Positions 1-6,158 of a DNA stretch of 10,893 nucleotides are shown one piece after another. The DNA is from Thermoplasmatales archaeon. GTDB taxonomy: Archaea; Thermoplasmatota; E2; UBA202; DSCA01. The stretch lies in contig DSCA01000194.1 of the NCBI GenBank assembly GCA_011049295.1, forward strand, positions 1 to 10,893, written 5' to 3'. The notes beneath the pieces were generated by a model. The model had not been told where the DNA came from and did not search any database. It was given only the letters and a program-made list of their open reading frames with translations. The position numbers and the translations under genes were made by a program. Each line of letters starts with the position of its first letter. Position 1 is the first letter of the stretch.

Positions 1-10
1 AAGGAGGAGC

Positions 11-24
11 AAAAAATAAAAATA
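11..24 (+). promoter_or_regulatory. Probable TATA box of the universal stress protein gene
   Basis: An uninterrupted A/T run (AAAAAATAAAAATA) stands out in GC-rich DNA. Its centre is about 36 nt before the ATG at 54, which would give a leader of roughly 10 nt if transcription starts about 26 nt downstream of the box. The purine-rich AAGGAGGAGC just before it (1-10) is too far from the ATG to act as its ribosome binding site; it may be BRE-like or belong to sequence outside the window. Confidence 0.5.
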
Positions 25-53
25 GCGGCACCGGTTGCAGTACCCCACAGTCC

Positions 54-926
54 ATGACCAGTCTTCTGTTCGGCAACATCATAATTCCCGTGTCCTCGGA
101 ATTCTTTTCCCGGGCAGCGCTGAAACGGGGAGCGGAGCTGGCCACGCTTTTCGGCAGCACGGTCACCGTCATCTACATCATAGAGGAGCGGGCCTACCAG
201 CAGGTGGACAAACTGTCTGACGCCTTCCGCACCACCTACGAGCGGGCGGAGACCAAGTTCGACCTGACCCAGGAGCAAGCATCGGCTGCCGACACCGTCA
301 TCTTTGACGAGGCGGAGCGCATCTTCTCCTCCCGGAACCTGGACATCAAGGAGCGCATCCTGCAGGGAGAGTTCAGCACGGTGGTGCAGAGAGAGCTGCA
401 GAGGGGCCGCTTCGACCTGGTGGTCATGGGTTTCGAAAAGGGATGCCTCATTGACTACCGCATTCTGGACGAGGCCACGGTTCCCGTGTGGGTGGAATCC
501 CGGGAGACGGGCAGCAACGTCATGCTGGCCGTCTGCTCCAACATTGCCCCCAACCAGCGGGTACCCGACATCAGCGTCCGACTGGCCTCGGCCATGAACT
601 GGGACCTGCACGTGCTGTACGTGGTGGATACCCAGGACGCCGTGGAGGTGGACAGCAGCGGTAAGCGCTCGCGGAAAAAGTCCACCCTGGACCTGGTATC
701 GGCGGGGGATTCTTTCCTGACCGGTCTGGCCTCCGACCGCATTACCACCGAGCTGGTGCAGGGCAGCCTGGAGCGGGAAACGGTAAAGGCGGCCCGGCGG
801 CATCACGCCGGCCTGGTGGTGCTGGGCCGGGAGCAAAAAGAGCGCAAGATACTGGGCATCCCCGCCCGTCACACCAAGCGGAAGCTGGCCGAGAAGTGCG
901 GCCCCTCGCTGCTGTTCATCAACTGA
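54..926 (+). CDS. Tandem two-domain universal stress protein (UspA family), probably non-ATP-binding
   Basis: This 290-residue cytoplasmic protein carries two Usp-type alpha/beta domains, about residues 6-148 and 154-289. Each opens with a hydrophobic strand (GNIIIPVS; NVMLAVCS) and has a second strand ending in an acidic turn (VTVIYIIEE; LHVLYVVDT). Each also has the late 'DLVVMGFEKG / GLVVLGREQK' strand and closes with a 'VPVWVE / PSLLFIN' strand. The glycine-rich G-2x-G-9x-G-S/T nucleotide loop of ATP-binding Usp proteins is missing in both domains, so a binding or scaffold role without nucleotide is inferred. ATG 54 is the only usual start in this frame, although the frame stays open to the left window edge. 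The metal-uptake operon follows after 62 nt with its own promoter, so co-transcription is not needed. The specific role is unknown; Usp proteins generally act in stress survival. Confidence 0.85.
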   Translation: MTSLLFGNIIIPVSSEFFSRAALKRGAELATLFGSTVTVIYIIEERAYQQVDKLSDAFRTTYERAETKFDLTQEQASAADTVIFDEAERIFSSRNLDIKERILQGEFSTVVQRELQRGRFDLVVMGFEKGCLIDYRILDEATVPVWVESRETGSNVMLAVCSNIAPNQRVPDISVRLASAMNWDLHVLYVVDTQDAVEVDSSGKRSRKKSTLDLVSAGDSFLTGLASDRITTELVQGSLERETVKAARRHHAGLVVLGREQKERKILGIPARHTKRKLAEKCGPSLLFIN

Positions 927-947
927 ACCCCGGCACCGACAACAAAA

Positions 948-977
948 GTTATTAATATTCTTTCTTTTTTTAATAAC
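948..977. promoter_or_regulatory. Perfect inverted repeat, candidate operator for the NikR-like regulator, overlapping the metal operon promoter
   Basis: GTTATTAA (948-955) and TTAATAAC (970-977) are exact reverse complements separated by 14 nt. Read as 6-bp half-sites, TTATTA-N16-TAATAA has the same spacing as the E. coli NikR operator GTATGA-N16-TCATAC: two half-sites two helical turns apart on one face. The left arm lies in the TATA-like TTATTAATATT (949-959), whose centre is 35 nt before the ATG at 989. The right arm falls just upstream of the expected transcription start near 980. A bound tetramer would therefore block TBP or RNA polymerase. The operon it precedes encodes a NikR-family protein as its last gene. 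The repeat is seen directly; its use by that regulator is inference. Confidence 0.6.
959..971 (+). terminator. Possible oligo-T terminator of the universal stress protein gene
   Basis: The pyrimidine tract TCTTTCTTTTTTT lies 33 nt after the stop codon at 924-926 and ends in seven consecutive T. Archaeal RNA polymerase can stop at oligo-T tracts without a hairpin. It sits inside the spacer of the inverted repeat, so it might only be A/T-rich promoter DNA. Confidence 0.35.
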
Positions 978-988
978 AGGATGAGGTT

Positions 989-1915
989 ATGAATCGCAAA
1001 CAACTGGGCGTGGTTATGGCGGCCGGTGTAGTGGTAGCAGTAGTGCTGGGCGCCGGCATCTACGGCGCGCTGCAGGCACCGGAGACCCATGACCACCGAT
1101 GGCAGGTGGTGGCCACCTTTTACCCCCTGGCTTACATGACTCAGGCCATCGGCGGAGAGCACGTGTCCGTGCACACCCTGGTACCGGCCAACACCGACAT
1201 CCATTCCTGGCAGCCCTCGTTTTCCGACATCTATGCTGCCGACAATGCCCATCTGCTGGTATACAACGGGGCACATCTCGACCCCTGGTTCGAAGAGGAC
1301 GTGCTGCCCGCCCTCGACATCCGGGACAGCCTGGTGGTGAACACCACGGCTAACGTTTCTCTCATCAGTGGCCGGGGAACGCACGGTGTGGACCCCCACA
1401 CCTGGGTAGCTCCCCCCACAGCCCATCAGCAGGCCCGCAGCATATACGAGGCGCTGGTGTACATGGACCCGGCTCATCAGGAGTACTACAGCCGGCGGTG
1501 GGAAAACCTCTCCCAGCGCCTCACCGACCTGGACCACCGATATGCGGCCTCGCTGGCCTCCGCCCCCAAGGACGTCATTTTTGTCACCCACGCCGCCTAC
1601 GGATATCTGGCCCAGGGGTACGGCCTCACCCAGTATGCCATCACCGGCATCTCGGCGGACGAGCAGCCCAGCACCGCCGCCCTCAAGACCCTGGTGGACA
1701 GCATGGAGTACCACCACACCTACGTGCTCTACGTGAACCCCCTGCATTCAGAGCGGGAGGCTCAGGCCCTCAAACAGACCCTGGAGGGCCGCACCGGCCA
1801 GCCGGTAACCATCCTGCGGCTGTACGTCATGCTGGGGCCCATGGACGGACTGGACTACCTGCAGCAGATGGAGCAGAACCTGGAAAACCTGAAAACGGGA
1901 CTGGGAGCAGCATGA
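989..1915 (+). CDS. znuA: ABC transporter metal-binding protein, cluster 9 (ZnuA-like)
   Basis: This 308-residue extracellular protein should capture a divalent metal, most likely Zn(II), for the ABC importer encoded next. Residues 7-28 form one hydrophobic segment after a basic start (MNRKQ) with no lipobox cysteine, which suggests an uncleaved membrane anchor. The cluster-9 fold shows in VVATFYPLAYMTQAIGG (40-56), which begins the mature domain. Three ligand histidines sit where ZnuA has them: H72 (DIHSWQPS), H137 (DPHTW) and H201 (THAAYGYL). The fourth carboxylate used by Mn-binding relatives (usually in LDPLG near the end) is replaced in LRLYVMLG, and there is no long His-rich loop. A three-His site favours zinc, but this is inference. 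The start follows a candidate operator and TATA box with a leader of about 9 nt. The stop overlaps the ATPase start (ATGA). Confidence 0.88.
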   Translation: MNRKQLGVVMAAGVVVAVVLGAGIYGALQAPETHDHRWQVVATFYPLAYMTQAIGGEHVSVHTLVPANTDIHSWQPSFSDIYAADNAHLLVYNGAHLDPWFEEDVLPALDIRDSLVVNTTANVSLISGRGTHGVDPHTWVAPPTAHQQARSIYEALVYMDPAHQEYYSRRWENLSQRLTDLDHRYAASLASAPKDVIFVTHAAYGYLAQGYGLTQYAITGISADEQPSTAALKTLVDSMEYHHTYVLYVNPLHSEREAQALKQTLEGRTGQPVTILRLYVMLGPMDGLDYLQQMEQNLENLKTGLGAA

Positions 1916-2727
1916 CCACGGCGGATACCACCGAAATCCGGGCCCGTCGCCCCCATGTCCCGGCAGTACGGGCAGAAGGGCTGACCGTAAAGCGGGAGGG
2001 AGAAACGGCCATCGCCAATGCCTCCTTCACCATCGACCAGGGGGAATACGTGGGCATCGTGGGGCCCAACGGCGGGGGAAAGACCACCCTGCTGCTGTCC
2101 CTTCTGGGCCTGCTGCCCAGAAGCGAGGGAAGCATCCACCTGTTCGGTGAGCCCATTGACTCCTTTCACCAGTGGAATCGCATTGCCTACGTGGCCCAGG
2201 ACGCCCTCAGCTTTGACCAGCATTTTCCGCTGACGGTCAGAGAGCTGGTGGCCCTGGGCCGGCTGGGCCCCCACACACTGGGACGGCGTCTGCGAGCCCC
2301 GGACTGGAAATCGGTGGATGACGCACTGGCCGTTATGGACCTGACCTCCCTGGCCTATCGCCGCATCGGACATCTCTCCGGAGGGCAAAAACAGCGGGTT
2401 TTCGTGGCCAAGGCCCTGGTGCGCAATCCATCTCTGCTGCTTCTGGACGAGCCGGTGACCGGGGTGGACGCCCACACCCAGGAAAAATTTTACCGGAAGC
2501 TCAGCGACTTGAACGTGCGGCGGGGCATAACGGTGGCCGTGGTGTCCCACGACCTGGCGGCCGTGTTCTGCCGCATGTCGTCCGTCATGTGCGTCAACCG
2601 GGAGGTACATATGGCGGCCATCACCGAGGACCTGGAGCCCAACGACATCCTCAAAAAGGTCTACGGTGAGCACTTTCATTTTGTCTTCCACCGGCATCAA
2701 TGCCAGGGGGTGTTTGGGCGTGACTGA
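1912..2727 (+). CDS. znuC: ABC transporter ATP-binding protein for Zn/Mn uptake (ZnuC/MntB-like)
   Basis: This 271-residue cytoplasmic ATPase powers the metal importer. It has Walker A GPNGGGKTT (51-59), a Q-loop in YVAQD (93-97), the signature LSGGQKQR (155-162), Walker B LLLLDEP (175-181), the D-loop GVD (184-186) and the switch histidine H213 (VVSHD). The size is normal for the family. ATG 1912 overlaps the previous stop (ATGA) and has GGGAG at 1903-1907. The same frame is open further upstream inside znuA, but that part is antisense-free overlap with no family similarity. The C-terminus is unusually rich in possible metal ligands (EHFHFVFHRHQC, residues 253-264), which could sense or buffer metal. 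It ends 8 nt inside the permease gene. Confidence 0.92.
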   Translation: MTTADTTEIRARRPHVPAVRAEGLTVKREGETAIANASFTIDQGEYVGIVGPNGGGKTTLLLSLLGLLPRSEGSIHLFGEPIDSFHQWNRIAYVAQDALSFDQHFPLTVRELVALGRLGPHTLGRRLRAPDWKSVDDALAVMDLTSLAYRRIGHLSGGQKQRVFVAKALVRNPSLLLLDEPVTGVDAHTQEKFYRKLSDLNVRRGITVAVVSHDLAAVFCRMSSVMCVNREVHMAAITEDLEPNDILKKVYGEHFHFVFHRHQCQGVFGRD

Positions 2728-3547
2728 CCTGACCCTGTTCGACCTTCCCCACCTGTTCGGATACCAGTTTTTCCAGTTTGCGCTACTGGGCGGAATAATC
2801 ACCGCCTTCGCCTGCGCCTGGATAGGCTTTTTCCTGATTCTGCGCAAGGAGGCCATGCTGGGCGACGGCATCGCCCACACCGCCTTTGGAGGCATCGCTC
2901 TGGGGCTGCTGCTGGAGGTGAACCCGGTGCTCACCGCCCTGGCAGTGTCGGTGCTGGCCGTGCTGGGCATTTCCTATCTGAGAAAGCGGGGGCTAGCCCA
3001 GTCCGATGCGGCCATCGCCGTGATGCTGGCCCTGGGATTTTCCGGCGGGCTCATCATCGTCAGCGTGGCCGGGGGCTTCAACGTGGAGCTGCTCAGCTAC
3101 CTCTTCGGGTCCGTTCTCACCATCGACGGCACCGACCTGCTCGTGGTGGCCCTGCTGGGCCTGGCCACCCTGGTTTTTCTGGGGCTGTTCCACAAGGAAA
3201 TGCTGTCTATCACCTTTGACGAGGAGTCCTCGCGGCTCATGGGCATTCCGGTGGGAGCGCTGTCCACGGCCTTTAACGTGCTGGTGGCGGTGACCATTGC
3301 TCTGTCCATCAAGGTCATCGGCATCATTCTGGTGGTGGCCCTGCTGGTGCTGCCCGGTCTGACCGCTCTCCAGCTCAACCTCTCGTTCCGGGCCACCACC
3401 CTGACCGCCGTCGCGGTGGGGGTGACCAGCATGCTGGCGGGCATCCTGATGTCGGCGGTGTACCACGTGGCCACCAGCGGGGTCATCGTATTTACCGCGG
3501 CCGGCTTTTTTGTTTTTGCCGCCGCCTACCGGAGGGCGGGAGCATGA
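2720..3547 (+). CDS. znuB: ABC-3 family metal transporter permease (ZnuB-like)
   Basis: This 275-residue integral membrane protein forms the transport channel of the metal importer. The N-terminal family hallmark is clear: FQFALLGGIITAF leads into a first helix, then LILRKEAMLGDGIAHTAFGG, the ABC-3 counterpart of 'LRRMSLLGDALSHA'. About eight or nine hydrophobic helices follow, including a long run IIGIILVVALLVLPGLTA-type segment near residue 200. I chose GTG 2720 because AGGGGGTG (2705-2712) lies just before it and the protein then begins close to the first helix. An earlier GTG at 2666 would add 18 residues that overlap the ATPase and lack family character. The gene overlaps the ATPase by 8 nt and the regulator by 4 nt (ATGA), so the products are probably co-translated. 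Confidence 0.9.
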   Translation: MTDLTLFDLPHLFGYQFFQFALLGGIITAFACAWIGFFLILRKEAMLGDGIAHTAFGGIALGLLLEVNPVLTALAVSVLAVLGISYLRKRGLAQSDAAIAVMLALGFSGGLIIVSVAGGFNVELLSYLFGSVLTIDGTDLLVVALLGLATLVFLGLFHKEMLSITFDEESSRLMGIPVGALSTAFNVLVAVTIALSIKVIGIILVVALLVLPGLTALQLNLSFRATTLTAVAVGVTSMLAGILMSAVYHVATSGVIVFTAAGFFVFAAAYRRAGA

Positions 3548-3960
3548 CCGGGGCCCGGAAGTCAGTGGGTATCATCTCGGTGAGCGTGCCGGACAGCCTG
3601 CTGCGGGACATCGGTCGGGTGATGGCGGAGGCGGGCTACACCAGCCGCTCGGAGCTGGTCAGGGACGCCCTTCGGGCCTTCCTGAAAAACCGTACCCATC
3701 TGGAGGGCCGCCAGGGCACCGTTCAGGGAGTCATAACCCTGCTGTACCACCACGCGTCGGCAGGCCGGGTCTCCGCAGTGCGCCACCGGTACATGCACCT
3801 CTTCCGATCCTTCATGCATGCGGACTTCGACATGAGCGGCTGCTCGTGCTGCGAGGTTCTGCTGTTCTCAGGGGAGGCGGCGGCGGTGCGGCAGGCCTGC
3901 AACGAGCTGCAATCCGTCCGGGGCGTAGAGGAGAGCCACGTGTACATCGCCTCCCCCTAG
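3544..3960 (+). CDS. nikR: NikR-family metal-responsive transcriptional regulator with altered metal site
   Basis: This 138-residue protein has a ribbon-helix-helix DNA-binding domain (about 8-48: ISVSVPDSLLRDI, GYTSRSELVRDALRAFL) and a C-terminal ACT-like NikR domain (about 57-136). Aligned by eye with E. coli NikR ligands H76, H87, H89 and C95, it has H81, H92, D94 and C100 with exactly conserved spacing, so one nickel ligand is changed from His to Asp. Two further cysteines (C102, C103 in GCSCCEV) come from a two-residue insertion not seen in E. coli NikR. GGAGG at 3531-3535 is 8 nt before the ATG, which overlaps the permease stop. Its place in a zinc-type ABC operon suggests it regulates that operon, probably through the inverted repeat at 948-977. 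The metal sensed is uncertain. The stop overlaps that of the gene on the other strand (CTAG). Confidence 0.85.
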   Translation: MTGARKSVGIISVSVPDSLLRDIGRVMAEAGYTSRSELVRDALRAFLKNRTHLEGRQGTVQGVITLLYHHASAGRVSAVRHRYMHLFRSFMHADFDMSGCSCCEVLLFSGEAAAVRQACNELQSVRGVEESHVYIASP

Positions 3961-4163
3961 ACCTGGCCCGGCCATCCCAGCCAGACCGCTGCAAACGCCA
4001 CCAGGGCGGCAGCGATGCCCACTGGGATGCCCACGAACAGGGAGAAAAAAATCACGTCCTCCAGCGCTTCAGTCACCAGAAGGGTTACCGTCAGCAGGAT
4101 AGCGGCGGCCAGGGTCAGACTGGCCAGCAGCTTCAGGCTGACGGAACTGTTCCGGGAAGACAT
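3957..4163 (-). CDS. Small two-helix membrane protein of unknown function
   Basis: This 68-residue protein is not recognised. A short polar N-terminus (MSSRNSSVS) is followed by a hydrophobic helix at about 11-30 (KLLASLTLAAAILLTVTLLV), an acidic turn (TEALED) and a second helix at about 37-63 ending in WLGWPGQV. This predicts a small two-span membrane protein. I start at ATG 4163 rather than the in-frame GTG or TTG just upstream, because a TATA-like TTAATAAAA (4194-4186 on this strand) is centred 27 nt before that ATG, the distance expected for a leaderless archaeal message. It is tail to tail with the regulator gene, with overlapping stop codons. A functional link to metal uptake is possible but unsupported. 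Confidence 0.6.
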   Translation of the reverse strand: MSSRNSSVSLKLLASLTLAAAILLTVTLLVTEALEDVIFFSLFVGIPVGIAAALVAFAAVWLGWPGQV

Positions 4164-4185
4164 CACCAACGGACAATGGTCCCGG

Positions 4186-4194
4186 TTTTATTAA
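4186..4194 (-). promoter_or_regulatory. Probable TATA box of the small membrane protein gene
   Basis: On the minus strand this reads TTAATAAAA. Its centre is 27 nt upstream of the ATG at 4163, so transcription would begin at or next to the start codon. Confidence 0.5.
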
Positions 4195-4222
4195 CTGCTC
4201 GCTCCCAGCTCCGCCCCATACA

Positions 4223-4239
4223 TTTATAAATTATAAAAA
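4223..4239 (+). promoter_or_regulatory. Probable double TATA box of the C25 peptidase gene
   Basis: Two adjacent TATA-like boxes, TTTATAAA (4223-4230) and TTATAAAAA (4231-4239), lie in otherwise GC-rich DNA. The first is about 31 nt before ATG 4258 and would give a leader of about 6 nt. It lies too close to the upstream ATG at 4243 for that codon to be in the transcript, so this promoter decides the start. Confidence 0.6.
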
Positions 4240-4257
4240 GTTATGGTCGTGATCACC

Positions 4258-6111
4258 ATGAAAGGAAAAACAGTTATTCTGTTGGGCATCCTGGGGCTGC
4301 TCGTGGTCAGTTCCTCCCTGGCTGGCATGACCACCGTGCTTCCCGCCGGGGACCCCGGTTTTCCAGCCCCCTCCGAAAAAGGACATTCGGTGACCACATC
4401 CTTCCATTTTGACGCTGTGGACATGAGCGACAACGGCGACTACATAGCCCTGGAGTCCGGAGAGGGACGCCATCTGGCCGTCGCCCCCGGCGCTCCCTCG
4501 CTCCCCTACGCCAGTACGACGCTGCACTTCCCCCTGGGCACCACCATCAACGGGGTGCACATAAAAACCGGGGAGGTGAGCACCCTCTCCCTTGAGAAAA
4601 AAATTGCTCCCGGCCCGTCACCGGTGCTGCTGAGCCACAGCGTCCAGGGGGAGAGCAGAGAAATGGGGCCCCTGTACAAAAGTGCCGAGCTCTATCCCTC
4701 CTCGTGGGTTTCCTACCGCACGGGCGCCGGGCTGGCCGGAAATGAGCGGGTGCTGTTTCTCACCCTGTACGCCTATCCCGCACGCTACGCCCCGGCCAGA
4801 GACGAGATGCTGACGGTCCGCCAGGTTGAGGTCACCGTGGAGGTTACCCCTCCCTCCCGGCCGGTTACCCTCGCCGATGACTACGACCTGCTCATCCTGT
4901 GCCCCCAGGGATGGGAGGGGGACCTGGCACCGCTGCGGGATCACAAGGAGAGCCGCGGCCTGGCCACCGTGGTCGTCTCCCTCGCCGAGGTCACCGGCGG
5001 CACCTACTTTGAGGTGCAGGGACGAGATGAGGCAGAGCAGGTAAAGTATTTCATAAAGGACGCCGTCGAGCAGTGGGGCATCACCTACGTCCTGATTGTG
5101 GGAGGCTACGACGAGTTCCCCATGCGCAAGTCCTGGGTGTACGACGAGAGTGAAATCGGCTGGATTGACATTCCCATCCCCACCGACCTCTACTACGCGG
5201 ACCTCTACACCGCCAACGGCAGCTTTTCATCCTGGGATACCAACAACAACGGCTACTTCGGCGAATTAGACCGTCCGGGGGAGGAGGAAAGATTGTACGA
5301 CGAGGTGGACCTGTATCCCGACGTCTACATTGGCCGGCTGGCCTGCGAAAGCCAGCAGAGTGTGGCCACGGTGGCTGACAAAATCATAACCTATGAAAAC
5401 ACCGCCTCCGGCTCACGCTGGTTCAACCGGGTGCTCCTGGTGGCCGGGGACACCAGCCCCAACGACGGCTACGGAGACGTGGACGAAGGCATCATTTTAA
5501 CCGAGGAATCACTGCAGCACCTGGACGGATTCACCCCCCTCCGCCTGTACCCGGGCAGGCTCATACCCCAGCTGAAACTGAATCCTTTCACCATATCTGC
5601 CGGGCTCACCCTGGGCGTGGGGCTCAGCCATTTCGCCGGCCACGGCAACATGGTGGCCTGGAGCACTCATCCCCACGGGGACCCCGACACCTGGGTGGGG
5701 CAGTATGGCAACTCGGTCATTGCCACCCTCAACAATGGCCACCGCCTACCCGTCATCCGCATCGGAGCCTGCCTGTGCGGAGCCCTCGACTATTCAAGGG
5801 ACAGCTGCTTCGCCTGGGCCTTCGTGAAGCAGGAGGGAGGCGGAGCCATCGCCACCGTGGCCTCCACCCGTCTGTCCTGGGGGTACATCGGAGAATATGT
5901 CAACCGGGGCCTGGGGGGCTACCACGGCGTGCTGTTCTTCAAGGGATACGAGGAGGGCACCACCCCGGCCCGCATGCTGGCCAGCGCCCAGAACGAGTAC
6001 CTGAACACCATCCACATGCCGCTGGAGGCACGGTCCAAGTATGACTACAAGACGGTTGAGGAGTACATACTGTTCGGAGACCCCAGCCTGAAGATAGGGG
6101 GATATCCCTGA
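4258..6111 (+). CDS. Secreted gingipain-like cysteine peptidase (family C25)
   Basis: This 617-residue protein begins with a typical signal peptide (MKGK, then a hydrophobic core to about residue 22). Residues 24-205 form a beta-rich N-terminal region like the propeptide of C25 peptidases. The peptidase domain spans about 206-612, starting YDLLILCPQGW and including PLRDHKESRGLATVVV, YVLIVGGYDEFP, DLYYADL and DVYIGRL, all usual for the family. The catalytic pair is likely H462 (SHFAGHGN) and C505 (IGACLCGALD), followed by GGGAIATVASTRLSWG. It ends in the family's typical LFGDPSLKI, with no later Ig-like domain, sorting signal or membrane anchor, so it is probably released or held by a partner. 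ATG 4258 fits both signal peptide and promoter; ATG 4243 would add five residues. The role is probably extracellular protein breakdown; cleavage specificity cannot be read from the sequence. Confidence 0.88.
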   Translation: MKGKTVILLGILGLLVVSSSLAGMTTVLPAGDPGFPAPSEKGHSVTTSFHFDAVDMSDNGDYIALESGEGRHLAVAPGAPSLPYASTTLHFPLGTTINGVHIKTGEVSTLSLEKKIAPGPSPVLLSHSVQGESREMGPLYKSAELYPSSWVSYRTGAGLAGNERVLFLTLYAYPARYAPARDEMLTVRQVEVTVEVTPPSRPVTLADDYDLLILCPQGWEGDLAPLRDHKESRGLATVVVSLAEVTGGTYFEVQGRDEAEQVKYFIKDAVEQWGITYVLIVGGYDEFPMRKSWVYDESEIGWIDIPIPTDLYYADLYTANGSFSSWDTNNNGYFGELDRPGEEERLYDEVDLYPDVYIGRLACESQQSVATVADKIITYENTASGSRWFNRVLLVAGDTSPNDGYGDVDEGIILTEESLQHLDGFTPLRLYPGRLIPQLKLNPFTISAGLTLGVGLSHFAGHGNMVAWSTHPHGDPDTWVGQYGNSVIATLNNGHRLPVIRIGACLCGALDYSRDSCFAWAFVKQEGGGAIATVASTRLSWGYIGEYVNRGLGGYHGVLFFKGYEEGTTPARMLASAQNEYLNTIHMPLEARSKYDYKTVEEYILFGDPSLKIGGYP

Positions 6112-6123
6112 GACAGCCCCACC

Positions 6124-6131
6124 CTTTTAAA
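6124..6131 (+). promoter_or_regulatory. Probable TATA box of the esterase/depolymerase gene
   Basis: CTTTTAAA is the only A/T-rich block between the peptidase stop at 6111 and the ATG at 6159. It is centred about 31 nt before that ATG, which implies a very short leader and a promoter separate from the peptidase gene. Confidence 0.45.
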
Positions 6132-6158
6132 CCGGGGTGCATTGCCGTACGACCCACC

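Noticed and set aside
1..10. AAGGAGGAGC as the ribosome binding site of the universal stress protein gene
   Set aside because: It lies more than 40 nt before the ATG, far outside the normal range, and the A/T run after it fits a promoter better.
869..1747. Minus-strand open frame of 292 codons opposite the ZnuA-like gene
   Set aside because: Gly/Val/His-rich product with no domain signature; the plus strand encodes a protein with all three metal-ligand histidines in place.
1855..2970. Long open minus-strand frame of 371 codons opposite the ATPase and permease genes
   Set aside because: It mirrors two strongly recognised genes. Its product is a low-complexity mix rich in Gly, His and Gln with no family motif, as expected for the antisense of GC-rich coding DNA.
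4186..4195. TTTTATTAAC as a second half-site for the regulator
   Set aside because: It resembles one arm of the 948-977 repeat but has no partner at the right spacing. Its position fits a TATA box for the minus-strand gene.
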